Positions 25,938-34,893 are shown, counted from the stretch's first letter. The stretch: 64,000 nucleotides of DNA from Streptomyces parvus (GCF_032121415.1 NZ_CP135079.1:4464001-4528000), one strand, 5' to 3'. Program-made: numbers and translations. Notes: a model not told the origin generated them from the sequence alone.

Positions 25938-26585
25938 ATGAAGACCACCCAGCGCCCCCGGGCGGCGCGCAGCGTAGGGCAAGCCGTCGCGGTCGCCGTG
26001 CTGATCGCCGGCACGACGCTGCTCGGCGCGTCACCCTCGTACGCCGACGACGGCCCGAGCGTCCCGCCCGGTACGGAGGCCACGTCGGAGCCACCTGTCC
26101 CCGTCGACCCGAACGACCCCGACCTCAAGATGCCGGAAGGAGGCACCCTCGCCCCCGGCCGGGTCCTCGACATCGTCCAGGTCGTCGAGGACCTCGGCGG
26201 CGAGGAGCGCCGCGAGGACAGCAACGCCGACATCAAGTTCGCACTCCAGGCGGAAGTCCTCTTCGGCAAGGACAGCGCGAAGCTGGGCTCGGCGGCCAAC
26301 GCCCGTATCGCCGCCATCGCCGAGGAGATCAAGAAGCAGAACGCGACCAAGGTCCGCGTCTTCGGCTTCACCGACAACCTCGGTTCCTCGGCCCACGGGG
26401 ACGTCCTGTCCAAGCAGCGGGCCGACGCCGTGCACGGGGTCCTGTCGAAGCAGCTCGGCCCCACGGTCACGTACGAGATCCGGGGCTACGGCGAGCAGTA
26501 CCCGATCGCCAGCAACAGCAACGAAGAGGGCCGGAAGAAGAACCGCCGCGTGGAGGTCTCCTTCCCGCGCGGAGAGGGGTCCTGA
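25938..26585 (+). CDS. OmpA/MotB-like peptidoglycan-binding domain protein
   Basis: 215 residues from ATG 25938 (GAAGG upstream); a GTG at 25926 is an alternative. A signal peptide (about 12-36, ending ASPSYA) precedes a Pro-rich segment and an OmpA C-terminal domain (about 95-212): VLFGKDSAKL, VRVFGFTDNLGS, LSKQRADAVHGVL, GYGEQYPIA and the final RKKNRRVEV. This domain binds diaminopimelate-containing peptidoglycan. At the end of the tad operon it could anchor the apparatus in the wall, replacing the outer-membrane parts of Gram-negative systems. Confidence 0.87.
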   Translation: MKTTQRPRAARSVGQAVAVAVLIAGTTLLGASPSYADDGPSVPPGTEATSEPPVPVDPNDPDLKMPEGGTLAPGRVLDIVQVVEDLGGEERREDSNADIKFALQAEVLFGKDSAKLGSAANARIAAIAEEIKKQNATKVRVFGFTDNLGSSAHGDVLSKQRADAVHGVLSKQLGPTVTYEIRGYGEQYPIASNSNEEGRKKNRRVEVSFPRGEGS

Positions 26586-26885
26586 CCCCTCCCCAACCGG
26601 GCGCCCGGACCGCCGGGCGGCGCACCCCGCACCTCGAAACCCGCGCCCGCCGGCGTTCTCCCACGACGGCGGGCGCGGGCGCGTCCGCCGAGGGCGCACC
26701 GCCAGGGCAGAATCCGGCCGCGTGCTCTCCGAACCCGTCACCCGAACGGCGGACCCTCGTTGGTGGTGTGGGCCGGAATCCGGACTGCCCGGCGTAGCAG
26801 ACTGTGACACGCCGCGCACCGTCGGCACCCGCACAGGTAGGCGGGGGCCGCGACGCGCATACGAACAGTCGTCGAGGAAGGTGTG
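26586..26885. other. 300 bp intergenic region after the tad locus
   Basis: It contains the 26641-26678 hairpin and then the leader of the gene at 26886, whose ribosome site GAGGAAGG directly precedes the start. I see no further gene or operator. Confidence 0.4.
26641..26678 (+). terminator. Terminator hairpin of the tad locus
   Basis: A perfect 12 bp GC stem (26641-26652 with 26667-26678) closes a 14 nt loop 56 bp after the OmpA-domain gene. Confidence 0.5.
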
Positions 26886-28460
26886 ATGGGTGTGGAGGCC
26901 CACGCGACGAACGAACGCGTGACGGGACGCAGGTGGACGGTGCGGCTGGACCCGGTCGGCCGTGGTCGTGCCGACGTACGCGTCTCGTGCAGCCGCCCGG
27001 CCTGCGCCGCGCAGGTGCTGCCCTCCGCCGCCGCCGGCCGTACGGCCGCCGTCGCGCACCTCAAGGCCCACCTGCGCGCCGGCCCCGCCCCCCGCCCCTC
27101 CGCGCACTGCGCCTGCCGGGCCGAGGAGTGCCATACGCACATCCGCCCCGCCGGACCCCGTGAGCGCCCCGTCCCCTGGCGGTGCGGGGGAGCGGTCGTC
27201 CTGGCCGTCATCACGGACCGGGAAGGGCGCTGGTGGCAGGTCATGGAGTGCTGCTCGCGCTGCGCCGCCGCCCACCCCGCCGCGAAGGTCGTCGCCACCG
27301 CGCCTGCCGCCGAGGCACCGGCGAGGAGCGACGGGTTCCGGGCCGACGCCGCAGCGCCCGCAGCCCTCGCGCCGACCTTCTCGGCGGCCGGCCCGCACTT
27401 CTCGCACAGCGCCGCTCCCACCGCCGTCCCCCAGCAGGCGTCCGCGCCCCGCTCCGCCCCCCGGTCCGCGAGGCCGCCGCGGAAGCGCCCCCCGCGAGGG
27501 AGGATCGCTCAGCGCCTCGTCCCGCACGACCTGCGGCCCGTCGCGCTGCGGGACGAACTGACCGAGCTGGGCGAGCTCTTCCGCGCCTACCAGGCCCGCA
27601 CCGAACCCGACCTCGCGATGCTCGCCGACCTCCACGCCCGTAAGGCGGAGGCCTTCAACGCCTGGGCCGAAGTCACCGCCGACACCGGGCTGCGACTCGA
27701 CGCCCAGCGCGCCGAACAGGCCGCCGCCACCGCCCGCCTCCAGCATCTGCACCGCATCGGCCAGGCCCCGGACGGCGAAGGGCCCGCTGTCGCACGGCTG
27801 CTGACCGCCCCCGCGCAGTGGAACCACGCCCGGGCCGTCCTGGCACACGTGGCCCAGAACGCCCCCCTGCCGGGAGCCGAGGCGCGCCTGCTGGTGGTGA
27901 TGGTGACGCTGCGCACCGCGCAGGCCGGGGTCGGCAACCTGGTCGGGCAGGACATCAAGGGGCTGCCCCTGCGGGATCCCGAGCACCTGGTGGGGCAGTT
28001 GGTGGAGTCCGGCTGGCTCGGCATCTCCGGGACCGTCGAGGAACTGATCGCCTCCCGCCCGGAGAACCCCACCCGGATCAGCGTGCCGTCCCTCACACCC
28101 GAGGAGGACGACCCGGGACCGTTCACGTTCGGCAGGAAGCTGCGCCCCAAACTCAGCGGATGGGCCCAGCGGGTCGTCGGGGAGAAGAAGCTCCGCAAGG
28201 GCAAGACCGAGGCCGACGTACGACTCCTCGCCCTGGCCCTGGCCACCGGGGCAGACGGCGAAGGACGGCTGGGGCCCGGAGGAGAGGGCCTCGGCCTGGA
28301 CGCCCTGGCCTCCTGGTGCGTCGTCGACCCCGGTGACCTGCCGCAGCTCGTGGACCGGCTGACCGCTGCGGACTGGCTGGCGGAGTCCGATGTCACCGAC
28401 ACCCTCCTGACCGGCCGGCTGACCGAACGCGTCCTCCCGCTCGGTTGCCCGCTGACCTGA
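26886..28460 (+). CDS. Conserved hypothetical protein with Cys/His-rich N-terminal region
   Basis: 524 residues from ATG 26886 (a GTG at 26883 is adjacent). I do not recognise the family. Residues 35-150 carry pairs of cysteines and histidines (CSRPAC, CACRAEECHTH, CCSRC) suggestive of metal binding. A low-complexity Ala/Pro/Arg linker (about 150-205) precedes a mainly helical C-terminal half without obvious catalytic motifs. No signal peptide. The C-terminal part may be winged-helix-like (DELTELGELF..., LVGQLVESGWLGISGT), but this is a guess. Confidence 0.65.
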   Translation: MGVEAHATNERVTGRRWTVRLDPVGRGRADVRVSCSRPACAAQVLPSAAAGRTAAVAHLKAHLRAGPAPRPSAHCACRAEECHTHIRPAGPRERPVPWRCGGAVVLAVITDREGRWWQVMECCSRCAAAHPAAKVVATAPAAEAPARSDGFRADAAAPAALAPTFSAAGPHFSHSAAPTAVPQQASAPRSAPRSARPPRKRPPRGRIAQRLVPHDLRPVALRDELTELGELFRAYQARTEPDLAMLADLHARKAEAFNAWAEVTADTGLRLDAQRAEQAAATARLQHLHRIGQAPDGEGPAVARLLTAPAQWNHARAVLAHVAQNAPLPGAEARLLVVMVTLRTAQAGVGNLVGQDIKGLPLRDPEHLVGQLVESGWLGISGTVEELIASRPENPTRISVPSLTPEEDDPGPFTFGRKLRPKLSGWAQRVVGEKKLRKGKTEADVRLLALALATGADGEGRLGPGGEGLGLDALASWCVVDPGDLPQLVDRLTAADWLAESDVTDTLLTGRLTERVLPLGCPLT

Positions 28461-28632
28461 GCAGCAGAGCGCGAGCCGTCCCCGGAGACCCGGGCGGCCC
28501 GGGCCGCGGGCCTCAGGACACCCCGAGCTGCGCTCCGGCGGCAGCCCGGCGACGGTGACGGCCGGCCGGTGGACCGCCGGATCCGGCTTGCAGGTACGGG
28601 CGTCCTCCGCGGACAGGGCTGTTCTCCATGCC

Positions 28633-29271
28633 CTACTTGACCGTGATCGACCCCACGAACGCGTCCAGGTCCTCCGCGTCCACCGCGTCCTTCACCGCGT
28701 TCAGGCGCACCACGAACGGAACGCCCTTCGAGTCCACCCCCGCGACCAGGACCCCGGTCATCGGTGTCCCCCTGTTCGGGGTGTCCTCCTGGCCGTCCGC
28801 CGTGAAGTCGTAGTCGATCCGGCGTGCTTCGCGGGCCTCGCCCGCGTCGTCCGGGCCCGCGAGGCGTACGTCGTCCGTCGCCCTGCGGGTGGAGTTGAGG
28901 CCGATGCCCGCGCCCGCCGCTGCCGCCGCCCCGGCCGGGTCGTGCACGCCCGTGGCGAAGTCCAGCTGGACCGAGACCATGCCGGTCCGGATGCCGTCCT
29001 CCTCCTTGAGCGCCACGGCCGCGTTGGCCTTGGCCCGCTCGGCCGCGGGCTGCTCCGCGTACCCCTCGTTCCTCGGGTAGCCGACGCTCAGGCTGCCGGT
29101 CTCCAACGTGCCCCAGCCCTCGGGCACGGAGGCCTTGCCCGCGCCGCCGCCGCATCCGGTCAGCAGGACGGCCGCCCCCGCGACGGCCCCGGTGGCAGCC
29201 GTCATCCGCCGCAGGGCGTTCCGCACGGTCCGCGTCCTGGCACTCATCGTCGTACTCATCGACTCCGTCAC
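28633..29271 (-). CDS. Lipoprotein of unknown function
   Basis: 212 residues from GTG 29271 (ATGs at 29259 and 29247 are alternatives). The leader ends in a lipobox LLTGC. The exported domain (WGTLETGSLSVGYP...) has no known catalytic pattern. The start lies 7 bp after the stop of the large Flp-signal membrane protein gene, so the two form an operon and may act together at the cell surface. Confidence 0.72.
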   Translation of the reverse strand: MTESMSTTMSARTRTVRNALRRMTAATGAVAGAAVLLTGCGGGAGKASVPEGWGTLETGSLSVGYPRNEGYAEQPAAERAKANAAVALKEEDGIRTGMVSVQLDFATGVHDPAGAAAAAGAGIGLNSTRRATDDVRLAGPDDAGEAREARRIDYDFTADGQEDTPNRGTPMTGVLVAGVDSKGVPFVVRLNAVKDAVDAEDLDAFVGSITVK

Positions 29272-29278
29272 CGCCCGT

Positions 29279-31318
29279 TCAGTTCGCGCAGTAGCTGTAC
29301 GGAAGATACGTGCGCGCGTCGCCCCGCGGGGCCCCGAGGAACTGTGCGTCCGTGAGCGTCTCCTTCTTCTCCTCCGTGGAGAGGGAGAACCCGAGGCTCA
29401 TCCCGAGGGAGATCTCGAAGCCGAACTCCTGGGCGTCGCTCTCGCCCGTGTACCGCATGGTGCTGGACAGCCCGTCCTCGAACATCAGCTGCTGGAACGG
29501 GTCGTTGCCGTCCGGGCGGTTCTCCATACCGTGGTCGCCGAAGAGGTACTCGAAGGGGGCCGTGTTGTTGCCGGAGCCGTCCAGCCACTGTTCGGCGACG
29601 CCCCGCTTGGCCTCGGTCGCCGCGTCCGTGTCCTTGCCGAAGACGATCGAGTTCGTCACCACGTCGATGCCACTCCCGCCCGAGGAGTCCGACGCGCTGC
29701 CCTTGCCGCCGCGCTTGTCCTGGCCGCTCTCACCGTTGTCGCCGCCGACCTCGACCTTGCCGGACGTCGAGCCGCTCTCCACCGTCTGCGTCATGTCGAT
29801 GCGGACGATCTTCCCGGTCTTCTGGTCGCGGGTGACGGTGATGGCGCCGGTACGGTTCTGCTTGCCGCCCACGGTGCCCTTGACCGGGCCCACGTTCCCG
29901 CCGGCCTTGCCCTCCAGTTCGAGCTTGGCGGTGTACGTGGACGACTCGTTGCCGTTCACGTCGTCCTTGGTGATCGTCACCTCGGGCGAGAACTTCGCCT
30001 TGCCGCCGAGTTTCGCGCCCAGCTCGTCCTCGTCGCCGCCCTTGACGGAGAGGCCGCCGTCCGCGTAGGCGTTGAGGCCGACGGTCGAGTAGGAGATCTT
30101 CTTGTCGCCGATCTTCTTCTCGATGTCCTCCTTCTTCTCCGCCCACTTCATCGCGGAGTACCAGCCCCCGCCGTAGCCGCCGCTGTGCTTGGTGGAGGTC
30201 TCCCACATCTTCATTTCCTCGATGTCGTCCCGCATCTGCTGAGCCTCCTCCTCGCTCGCGAAGATCCAGGTGTCACCGTTGGTGATCTTGATGCCGCCGC
30301 CGATGTCGACATCCGCCTTGCCCAGGCTGCCGAGCTTGACGCCCGGCGTGCTGGCGGTGGCCCCGGCGGACGCGGCGTCGGTGAACGTCATCGAGACGAC
30401 CTTGTCCTTCCCGTCGACCGTGCCGTCGCCGTTCACATCGGTGGCGGCCTGGGAGACCTTCTGCTGGAAGCCGTACTCCTCACCCCACTCGAACCAGCCG
30501 ATCTTGACCTTCCCGCCCGCCGTGTCCGAGATGCTGGACACCTGGCACATCTTGGGTTCGTAGTCCGCGTCCGTCTTCGGCTGCGCCTCTGGGTCCTGGC
30601 CGCCGGACGCGCAGGAGCCGCCGCCACCGGCCAGCGAGCTGATCGCGCACCGCAGCCGCTCTCCGATCTTGCCGCCGACCCCGGCCATCGCCATCGCGCC
30701 GATCAGCATCGTGACCAGGACGACGAGGCCCAGGTACTCCATCGCCGTCGCGCCGCCGTCCCGCCAGTTGTACGAGTACCGGGGCGGCTCCGGGGTGCGT
30801 GTGGCGCGCTCCTCCAGCAGCCGGTCGACGGCCACCCCCGACGCCGCGCCCGCCGCCAGTGAGACGGCAGGCATGAGCACGCCCTCGATCCCGACGACGT
30901 CGCCGGCGACGGCGAAGCCGTACAGCAGCCCGGCCAGGGGTACGGGCAGGGCCGCGAGCAGATACACCGTGCGGGAGGACTCGCGGTGCTCCTCGGGGAG
31001 GATGCGGGTCGCCGCCAGCACCGTCAGCAGCGTCACGACGAGGGCGGGCAGGTGCAGCAGGGCCAGCCTCCAGCCGAACGCCTCCAGCCGCTCCCCGGTG
31101 GCCAGCAGATCGACCAGGACCCGGCTCATGACGAACCCGAGGGCGAGGTAGACCAGGCCGCCGATCACCCAGCTCCGGGTCAACGCGAAGAAGCGGCTGC
31201 CCTGTCGGCGCTGGTAGGGGACACCGGAACCGGCGATGCCGTGGCGTCCCAGCGGCATGTGCCCCGCGCTCCGGTCTCCCCGGGCCACGCCCCGGCCTCC
31301 GCCCCCGTCACCGCTCAC
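29279..31318 (-). CDS. Polytopic membrane protein with internal Flp-type prepilin signal and large extracellular domain
   Basis: 679 residues from GTG 31318 behind GAGGAGAGGG. Four hydrophobic segments (about 48-72, 84-104, 118-141, 145-163) are followed by a charged stretch and a class III prepilin site RDGG-ATAMEYLG (Gly189, Glu194 at +5, Tyr195), then a pilin-like helix to about 213. The remaining 465 residues are hydrophilic, rich in Gly, Lys, Asp and Ser, with a dockerin-like loop DVNGDGTVDGKD (294-305) and repeated Thr/Val strands. If the peptidase cuts here, the C-terminal part becomes a giant pseudopilin, perhaps a tip adhesin. I know of no described family with this plan. Codon use looks normal. 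Confidence 0.78.
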   Translation of the reverse strand: MSGDGGGGRGVARGDRSAGHMPLGRHGIAGSGVPYQRRQGSRFFALTRSWVIGGLVYLALGFVMSRVLVDLLATGERLEAFGWRLALLHLPALVVTLLTVLAATRILPEEHRESSRTVYLLAALPVPLAGLLYGFAVAGDVVGIEGVLMPAVSLAAGAASGVAVDRLLEERATRTPEPPRYSYNWRDGGATAMEYLGLVVLVTMLIGAMAMAGVGGKIGERLRCAISSLAGGGGSCASGGQDPEAQPKTDADYEPKMCQVSSISDTAGGKVKIGWFEWGEEYGFQQKVSQAATDVNGDGTVDGKDKVVSMTFTDAASAGATASTPGVKLGSLGKADVDIGGGIKITNGDTWIFASEEEAQQMRDDIEEMKMWETSTKHSGGYGGGWYSAMKWAEKKEDIEKKIGDKKISYSTVGLNAYADGGLSVKGGDEDELGAKLGGKAKFSPEVTITKDDVNGNESSTYTAKLELEGKAGGNVGPVKGTVGGKQNRTGAITVTRDQKTGKIVRIDMTQTVESGSTSGKVEVGGDNGESGQDKRGGKGSASDSSGGSGIDVVTNSIVFGKDTDAATEAKRGVAEQWLDGSGNNTAPFEYLFGDHGMENRPDGNDPFQQLMFEDGLSSTMRYTGESDAQEFGFEISLGMSLGFSLSTEEKKETLTDAQFLGAPRGDARTYLPYSYCAN

Positions 31319-31588
31319 GGTGCACCCTCTCCTCGACCCGCGCGTGTTGCCGACGGCCGAGAGCGTACGGCCGAAAAGCTGCCCGGGCCCGGGCCCCCGG
31401 TCCCAAAGCCGGGCCCAAGTCCGGGGGGCCTCCTGTCTTTTGCGCGGGGCCGTGGTGGCCGTTCCGCTGGGGGCCGTCCGTGGGTCCGTGGGCCCACGCA
31501 GCCCCGGCCGCCGCTCAGTACGCTCGGAGGTCCGGGGGTCGCCGACCACGACACCGCGCGAAGACGAGAGCGATGGGGGTGGGCGTCG

Positions 31589-32185
31589 ATGGGTGCCGGA
31601 TTCTTCTACTCGTACCACCTCGGCTGGACCCGGCTGGACGCCCGCACCCTGCTGGGCGATCTGGAGGCCGCGGGGCTCCGCCCGGTACACCCGGTGACCG
31701 GCCGTACGGTGCTCGTCAGCCTCGACTCCGCGTCCCTCGGGGCCCGTTCGCCCGTCACCCGCGAGCAGTTGCTGTCCCTCGCCGGTCTCCAGCGGCTGCA
31801 TGAGGTCGGGTTCCGGTTGTGGACGGACGGGGGCTTCGACCTCATGGTGCGCATCCGGCGGGCCCGGGCCGGTGTCGTCGCCGTCGAGTTCTCCGTGGGG
31901 GAGCTGCCCGAGCCGGAGCGGGAGCACGCGGTGGGCGCCATCCGGCGGACCGTCGGACGGGCCTCGGTGCTGTGCATCGGCTTCGTCGTCGACCGGGCGG
32001 GCGCGACGGCCGCCACCGACTGGGACGGCGTCGTCATCGAGGGCGCCGCTCACCTCGACGCCTGGCCGGACACGGTCGCCGTTCGGGACGAGACGGCGGC
32101 CCGGCACCCGCAGCTGGCGGTGGTGGACGCGGTGGAGATGTCGCCGTGGAAGGTGTTCGGGAACGAGGTGCTAGGCGGGGTCTGA
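31589..32185 (+). CDS. Conserved hypothetical protein
   Basis: 198 residues from ATG 31589 with a G-rich ribosome site. It is a soluble protein with no signal peptide or clear motif; FFYSYHLGWTRLD at the start and MSPWKVFGNEVLGG at the end are its most distinctive parts. Divergent from the 679-residue membrane protein gene with 270 bp between them, an interval rich in GGGCCC repeats. Confidence 0.6.
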   Translation: MGAGFFYSYHLGWTRLDARTLLGDLEAAGLRPVHPVTGRTVLVSLDSASLGARSPVTREQLLSLAGLQRLHEVGFRLWTDGGFDLMVRIRRARAGVVAVEFSVGELPEPEREHAVGAIRRTVGRASVLCIGFVVDRAGATAATDWDGVVIEGAAHLDAWPDTVAVRDETAARHPQLAVVDAVEMSPWKVFGNEVLGGV

Positions 32186-32246
32186 CCCGGGCGGCCCCCG
32201 CTGCCCGTGGCACGGCGTACCCGCCGCCGACGTCATAATCGGCCGT

Positions 32247-33443
32247 ATGTCCGATCACCGGCCCCTCACCCGGGCGCCCGCCGACCCGGCCCCCCGCACT
32301 CCCGGTGGGTCCCGGGTCGCCGCCGCGTTCCGGGCCGCCGCGCCCGCCCTCGCGGTCTACGCCGCCGTGCGGGCCCTGGGGCTCCTGGCCTTCTGGGCGG
32401 CCGCCTCCGCCGCCGGGAAGGACCCCCTGGGGCCGCTCAGCGGACGCTGGGACTCCGTCTGGTACCAGCGCATCGCCGAGAACGGCTACCGCTACACCGT
32501 CACCCTCCCGGACGGCTCCGTCCACTCCGATCTGGCGTTCTTCCCGCTGCTCCCGGCCCTGGAACGCGCCGTGTCCGCCGTGACTCCGCTCACCCTCGGC
32601 GGCGCCGGACTCCTGGTCGCCTGGACCGCCGGGCTGCTCGCCGCCTGGGGCATCTTCGCCGTCGGCGCCCAGCTGCGCGGACGGCGTACGGGGGTGGTGC
32701 TGGCCGCGCTGTGGGGCGTCTATCCGACGGCGTTCGTCCAGTCGATGGCGTACACCGAGACGCTGTTCACCGCGCTCGCCGCCTGGGCGCTGTACGCCGT
32801 CCTCAAGGGCCGCTGGATCGTCGCGGGCGCGCTGTGCGTCCTGGCGGGGCTCACCCGGCCCTCGGCCGCCGCCCTCATCGCGGCCCTGGCGATCACCGCC
32901 GCCGTCACCCTCGTACGGGAGTACCGCGAGACGCACCGCGCCGGCCCGGTGCTCCGCCGCAACGCCCGGATGATCGCGGGAGTGGCCCTCGCGCCGCTGG
33001 GCTGGCTGGCGTACGTGGTGTTCGTGGCCGTACGCGAGGGCAGCCCGGTCGCCTACTTCGACGTCCAGGCGCAGTGGGGCAACAACATCGACGGCGGCCG
33101 TGCGCTCGCCGCCTTCATCGCGGGGCTGCCGTGGCCCGCCGCCCTCGGCCTGTGCGCGGCCCTGGGGCTGCTGGGGTGGCTGGTGGTCCTCTGCGTACGG
33201 CAGCGGCAACCGCTCCCGGTGCTCGTCTACGCGATCACGATCGTCGTCATCTCGCTGATCGGCGCCGGATACTTCGGCTCCCGGCCGCGGCTGATGATGC
33301 CCGCCTTCCCGCTGCTGCTCCCGCCTGCCGTCGCCCTGCTGCGGCTGCGCACCACGGGCCGCACGGCCGCCGTACTCGCCGCCCTCGCCTGCGCGTCCGC
33401 GGCCTACGGAGCCTGGACCCTGCTGGGCGCGGGCCCGCCGTAG
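32247..33443 (+). CDS. GT-C-type membrane mannosyltransferase-like protein (PIG-V-like)
   Basis: 398 residues. About nine or ten membrane helices. The first external loop after helix 1 contains RWDSVWYQRIAENGY, the Asp-containing motif of PIG-V/GT-C glycosyltransferases that use polyprenyl-phosphate sugars; HSDLAFFPLLPAL follows. The product probably transfers a mannose-type sugar outside the membrane. The acceptor is unknown. The end is 12 bp from the convergent DUF192 gene. Confidence 0.75.
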   Translation: MSDHRPLTRAPADPAPRTPGGSRVAAAFRAAAPALAVYAAVRALGLLAFWAAASAAGKDPLGPLSGRWDSVWYQRIAENGYRYTVTLPDGSVHSDLAFFPLLPALERAVSAVTPLTLGGAGLLVAWTAGLLAAWGIFAVGAQLRGRRTGVVLAALWGVYPTAFVQSMAYTETLFTALAAWALYAVLKGRWIVAGALCVLAGLTRPSAAALIAALAITAAVTLVREYRETHRAGPVLRRNARMIAGVALAPLGWLAYVVFVAVREGSPVAYFDVQAQWGNNIDGGRALAAFIAGLPWPAALGLCAALGLLGWLVVLCVRQRQPLPVLVYAITIVVISLIGAGYFGSRPRLMMPAFPLLLPPAVALLRLRTTGRTAAVLAALACASAAYGAWTLLGAGPP

Positions 33444-33455
33444 GCCCGCACCCTC

Positions 33456-33884
33456 CTAGCGGGTTTCCGGCGCGGTGGCCGACGCCGCCTTCAGCTCCAG
33501 CCGCACGCCCGGCCGCACCCCCCACCGCTCCATCGCCCCGGCCTCCGCCTCCACCACGTGCCGGGCCCGCAGCCGGGGCAGCCCGAGGCGGCCCGGCTTC
33601 ATCGTGGTGACCGCCAGGACCGTGAACGCCCGGTCCAGGTACGCCACATCGATGGGGAACCGCATCCGGAAGGTGTGCACACTCCCGCACGGGGTGAGCA
33701 TCATCGCCCCCTCGATCCCGTCCCGCCCGAGCAGCCCCTTGGTACGGGCCCGGTACGAGGCGGCTATCCGCAACGGCACCCCCCGGGCCCCCGTCCCGGG
33801 CCCCGCTCCCGCCCCGGCCCCGGCCCCGGCCCCGGAGTCCGTGTCGACCGTCAGCGTCCCGTCGCCATCGCGCCATGTCCTCAT
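33456..33884 (-). CDS. DUF192-family protein with Gly-Ala repeat
   Basis: 142 residues from ATG 33884. The DUF192 pattern is clear: RTKGLLGRDGIEG, MLTPCGSVHTFRMRFPIDVAYLD, and VVEAEAGAMERWGVRPG. The family has no established biochemical role. An alternating Gly-Ala tract near residue 20-32 is encoded by tandem GGCCCC-type hexamers at 33812-33836, which can expand or shrink by slippage without loss of frame. Confidence 0.82.
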   Translation of the reverse strand: MRTWRDGDGTLTVDTDSGAGAGAGAGAGPGTGARGVPLRIAASYRARTKGLLGRDGIEGAMMLTPCGSVHTFRMRFPIDVAYLDRAFTVLAVTTMKPGRLGLPRLRARHVVEAEAGAMERWGVRPGVRLELKAASATAPETR

Positions 33885-34008
33885 GGGCACCGACCGTAGC
33901 GCCCGGCGGACGCGCCCGGACCCCGAACGGCGACGCTTGGGTCCCGGTCGGCCGCTCTGGGTCCTCGGGCCCACGACCCCAGGTCCCGAACCCCGTTAGG
34001 GTCGCCCC

Positions 34009-34893
34009 GTGGACGCCGTGCTGCTCGCCCTCGCCGCGGTCTGGGGTGCCGTCACCGGACTGCTGATCCCGCGTGCCGCCTACCGGTTCGCCGTCGAGCC
34101 GGAGGAGCCCTGGCGCACGGCGTGCCCCGCCGGCCACCCGCTCACCGGTCCGGCCCGCGGCTGGCTCGGCCCGGCCCGCTGCACACCCTGCGCCGCCCCG
34201 GCCGCCCGGGTCCCCGACACGCCCGCCCCCGAATCGCAGGCTCCAAGAACGCCCGACCCGCATGCCCCCGCCCCGGCCCCGGAACCGCCCGCCCCGCAGT
34301 CGCGAGCCCCCGCCGCCCCGGTCCCGGGAACCCCCGTCCCCGCAACCTCCGCCTACGCCCCCAACACCCTCGCCCCCCTCGTCACCGTCCTCGCCTGTGT
34401 CGCGCTCGCCGCCGCCACCGGGGCCCGGCCCGAGCTCGTCGGGTGGCTGGCGCTGGCCCCCGTCGCCGTGCTCCTCGCCGTCGTCGACCGGCGGGTCCAC
34501 CGGCTGCCCGACCCGCTGACCCTGCCGCTCGCGGCCGCGGCCGTCCTGCTGCTCGGCGGGGCCGCGCTGCTCCCGGGGCACGCCGGGTCCTGGACCTCCG
34601 GGCTGCTGGGCGGGCTGGCCCTCGGCGGCTTCTACCTGGTGCTCTTCCTGATCAACCCGAACGGCATGGGCTTCGGCGATGTGAAGCTCGCGCTCGCCCT
34701 GGGCGTCGTCCTCGGGTGGTACGGCTGGACCGTGCTGTTCCTGGGCGGGTTCGCCGGGTTCCTGTTCGGGGCGGGGTACGGACTCGCCCTCGTGCTCCTG
34801 CGCCGGGCGGGGCGCAGGACCGGCATCCCGTTCGGCCCGTTCATGATCGCCGGGGCGCTGACCGGAGTGCTGCTGGGGGCCCTGGCCGGGTAG
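34009..34893 (+). CDS. Prepilin peptidase (A24 family)
   Basis: 294 residues from GTG 34009. The peptidase core (about 125-294) has the two catalytic aspartates of type IV prepilin peptidases: Asp in AVVDRRVHRLPD and Asp in GMGFGDVKLA, with six or so membrane helices. The first 65 residues keep the two Cys pairs of the classic N-terminal region in reduced form (CPAGHPL...CTPC). A 60-residue Pro/Ala-rich linker separates the parts. It should process the Flp pilin, TadE-like proteins and the fused prepilin encoded in this window, though it lies 7 kb from the main tad cluster. Confidence 0.88.
   Translation: MDAVLLALAAVWGAVTGLLIPRAAYRFAVEPEEPWRTACPAGHPLTGPARGWLGPARCTPCAAPAARVPDTPAPESQAPRTPDPHAPAPAPEPPAPQSRAPAAPVPGTPVPATSAYAPNTLAPLVTVLACVALAAATGARPELVGWLALAPVAVLLAVVDRRVHRLPDPLTLPLAAAAVLLLGGAALLPGHAGSWTSGLLGGLALGGFYLVLFLINPNGMGFGDVKLALALGVVLGWYGWTVLFLGGFAGFLFGAGYGLALVLLRRAGRRTGIPFGPFMIAGALTGVLLGALAG

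Noticed and set aside
31319..31588. GGGCCC-rich inverted repeats between the 679-residue protein gene and the gene at 31589, considered as a regulatory hairpin.
   Set aside because: Repeats of this type are common in GC-rich intergenic DNA and show no defined stem-loop with a T-tract.
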